Shown here one piece after another: positions 61,474 to 64,000 of a stretch of 64,000 nt of DNA. The notes under the pieces are model-generated. The model ran no database searches. It was not told the DNA's origin and worked only from the letters and a program-made list of their open reading frames with translations. A program made the position numbers and the translations under genes. This stretch comes from JANLWK01 sp031364505 (GTDB taxonomy: Bacteria; Eisenbacteria; RBG-16-71-46), in assembly GCA_031364505.1 (NCBI GenBank), contig JANLWK010000242.1:8064-72063 (forward strand), written 5' to 3'. Each line of letters opens with the position of its first letter. The stretch's first letter is position 1.

Positions 61474-62004
61474 ATGGTCTGCCAGATGTGCGGCAAGAAT
61501 CCCGCGACCGTGCACTTCACGGAGATCCACGACAATCGGGCGTCGGAGATGCACGTGTGCGAGCGTTGCGCCGAGGAGAAGGGACTCCACGGCGCCGGGC
61601 ACCAGCACAAGTTCGACATCGCCGACCTGCTCGCCGGCATGGTCGACACCATGACCACGTCGGACGAGGAGCGTGTCGGGCGCATCCAGTGCCCGCGCTG
61701 CAGCATGCTCTATTCGGCGTTCCGCGAGACGGGCCGGCTCGGCTGCGCCGAGTGCTACCACGCGTTCCAGTTCCAGCTCCGACCGCTGCTGCGCCGGATC
61801 CACGGCGATACGCGGCATCGCGGCAAGGTGCCCCTCCGCGATGGCGAGGGCGCCGCGCGATCGCGCCAGATCCAGCGCCTCCACGACGAGCTGCAGCGCG
61901 CCGTCGAGAAAGAGGAATTCGAACACGCGGCGGCGATCCGCGACGAGATCCGGAAGCTCGAGACCGAAACGGGCGCCACGGCGCAGCCGGAGGCGGGCGC
62001 GTGA
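61474..62004 (+). CDS. mcsA: McsA, zinc-binding activator of the arginine kinase McsB
   Basis: 176 residues. Four CxxC knuckles: CQMC, CERC, CPRC and CAEC, which bind two zinc ions, followed by a UVR motif near the C-terminus (IQRLHDELQRAVEKEEFEHAAAIRDEI in two parts, about 129-160). This is the architecture of McsA, which activates McsB in Bacillus heat-shock control. Only 3 nt separate it from lolD, and it overlaps mcsB by 4 nt. The ctsR gene that begins the Bacillus operon is not present here. Confidence 0.92.
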   Translation: MVCQMCGKNPATVHFTEIHDNRASEMHVCERCAEEKGLHGAGHQHKFDIADLLAGMVDTMTTSDEERVGRIQCPRCSMLYSAFRETGRLGCAECYHAFQFQLRPLLRRIHGDTRHRGKVPLRDGEGAARSRQIQRLHDELQRAVEKEEFEHAAAIRDEIRKLETETGATAQPEAGA

Positions 62005-63098
62005 CGCCGGCCGACGATCGCCCCACCGCCGGAGTCGACCGGCTGCTCGACGGCACGAGCCCGTGGCTGTCGGGCGACGGCCCGCACGCCGACCTGGTGC
62101 TGTCGACGCGCATCCGCCTCGCGCGCAACCTGAGCGAGGTGCCGTTCACGCACGTCGCGCGCGACGAGCAGCTCCAGGGCGTGCTCGCGAGTGCCACGAG
62201 CGCCGCGCAGCGCGCGGGGTCGTTCGAGGGGGCGCTGCTGCTCCGGATGAACGAGCTCGCGGCGGGCGAGCGGCAGATGCTCGTCGAGCGCCACCTGGTG
62301 AGTCACGAGCTCGGCGACGGCGTGCGGCCGCGTGGCATCCTCGTCGCGCAGGGCGAACGGCTGTCGCTGATGATCAACGAAGAGGACCACCTGAGGCTCC
62401 AGTCCATGGCGCCGGGGCTCCAGCTCGCCGAGGCGTGGGCGACGGCCGACACGGCCGACGACGAGCTCGACCAGTCGCTCGACTTCGCCTTCTCGGACGA
62501 GATCGGCTACCTGACCGCCTGCCCCACGAACGCCGGCACGGGGCTGCGCGCCTCCGTGCTCATCCACCTGCCGGCGCTGGTGCTGCTCGACGAGATCCAG
62601 AAGGTTCTGAAGGGCGTCATGCAGGTGGGCTTAAGCGTGCGCGGCCTGTACGGCGAGCACAGCGAGGTGATGGGCAACCTGTTCCAGATCTCGAACCAGA
62701 CGACCCTCGGCCGCAGCGAGCGCGATTCGATCGAGAGCCTCGAGCGCGTGACGCGCCAGATCATGGAGGCCGAGGAGCGGGCGCGCGAACGGATGATGCG
62801 CGACGCGCGCGTCCAGATCGAGGACAAGGTGTGGCGCGCTTACGGGACGCTGCGGCACTGCCGGTCGATTCACGCCCGCGAGGTGATCAACCTGTGCTCG
62901 GCGGTGCGGCTCGGCGTGGCGCTCGGCCTGCCGGGGCTGTGCCCGCTGAGCACCGTGAACGAGCTGCTCGTGCTGACGCAGCCCGCGCATCTGCAGCGGT
63001 TCGCGGGCAGCGAGCTGTCACCCGCCGAACGTAACGTCATTCGTGCCCAACTCGTGCGCGAGCGGCTCACCGCCGCCGAGCGCGCCTCGGGCGTGTAG
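62001..63098 (+). CDS. mcsB: Protein-arginine kinase McsB
   Basis: Phosphorylates arginine residues to mark proteins for ClpCP degradation. 365 residues of the phosphagen kinase fold: STRIRLARN (35-43), SHELGDG (101-107), catalytic-loop C174 in TACPTNAGTGLRAS, and NRTT-like QISNQTTLG. The allosteric phosphoarginine site, RDxxRA in Geobacillus McsB, reads RNVIRA here (344-349), with Asp replaced by Asn. GTG start overlaps mcsA. Followed 33 nt later by clpC. Confidence 0.94.
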   Translation: MTPADDRPTAGVDRLLDGTSPWLSGDGPHADLVLSTRIRLARNLSEVPFTHVARDEQLQGVLASATSAAQRAGSFEGALLLRMNELAAGERQMLVERHLVSHELGDGVRPRGILVAQGERLSLMINEEDHLRLQSMAPGLQLAEAWATADTADDELDQSLDFAFSDEIGYLTACPTNAGTGLRASVLIHLPALVLLDEIQKVLKGVMQVGLSVRGLYGEHSEVMGNLFQISNQTTLGRSERDSIESLERVTRQIMEAEERARERMMRDARVQIEDKVWRAYGTLRHCRSIHAREVINLCSAVRLGVALGLPGLCPLSTVNELLVLTQPAHLQRFAGSELSPAERNVIRAQLVRERLTAAERASGV

Positions 63099-63131
63099 CT
63101 TCTTTCGAGTCACGAGACCAGGAGCCTTGTC

Positions 63132-64000
<869 letters not shown>

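Overview
This is a 64 kb stretch of very GC-rich chromosomal DNA from a Gram-negative (diderm) bacterium. Outer-membrane biogenesis genes (rseP, tamA, tamB, lolC, lolD, lnt, an HtrA protease) sit beside genes better known from Bacillus-type bacteria: mcsA-mcsB-clpC, a ywlE-like phosphatase, split PurL/PurQ, and gatCAB. That mixture, the GC content, and a fusion of a metalloprotease, a beta-propeller and an outer-membrane barrel suggest a deep-branching phylum such as Eisenbacteria, Gemmatimonadota or a relative. This is an inference from gene content; no rRNA is present. All genes but one lie on the plus strand. They are packed tightly, with many stop/start overlaps of the ATGA, GTGA or TGATG type. 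I see no tRNA, rRNA, CRISPR array, insertion sequence, prophage or attachment site. The window is core chromosome rather than an accessory island.

Layout. 1-7.6 kb: site-2 protease RseP, then the TamA/TamB envelope assembly pair. 7.7-10.9 kb: a large surface protein combining a zinc protease, a TolB-like propeller and a barrel. 11-18.9 kb: UvrD helicase, gatC-gatA-gatB, purD, purE and tsaC. 18.9-22.2 kb: ywlE-like phosphatase, ilvE, rpiB, glyA. 22.3-23.7 kb: mgtE. 23.7-32.2 kb: a moxR/Bat aerotolerance operon with two gene fusions (BatB-BatC and BatD-BatE), ending in a PAP2 phosphatase. 32.2-35.6 kb: PTS EIIA, a zinc-ribbon protein, a small putative lipoprotein, the only minus-strand gene, and a Cca-like protein that lacks one catalytic aspartate. 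35.6-39.8 kb: polyprenyl diphosphate synthase, rsfS, argS, a PfkB kinase. 39.8-44.3 kb: an unknown conserved-looking protein, a possible 16-residue microprotein, an HD-GYP protein, purM and a sigma-54 activator. 44.4-47.0 kb: an oxidoreductase and lnt. 47.0-57.9 kb: asd, ecfT, truA, htrA, purB, purL, purQ, a PurS-like protein, purF and a membrane protein. 58-64 kb: lysS, lolC, lolD, mcsA, mcsB and the start of clpC.

Two themes link the genes. First, purine synthesis is spread over the window (purD, purE, purM, purB, purL, purQ, a PurS-like gene, purF). Second, a complete protein-arginine phosphorylation circuit can be read from one window: kinase McsB with activator McsA, reader ClpC with both pArg-binding glutamates, and a YwlE-type phosphatase carrying the threonine that favours phosphoarginine. 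Several operons start with a recognisable housekeeping promoter close to TTGACG-N17/18-TANNNT. In most of these the -35 or -10 box overlaps the stop codon of the gene before.
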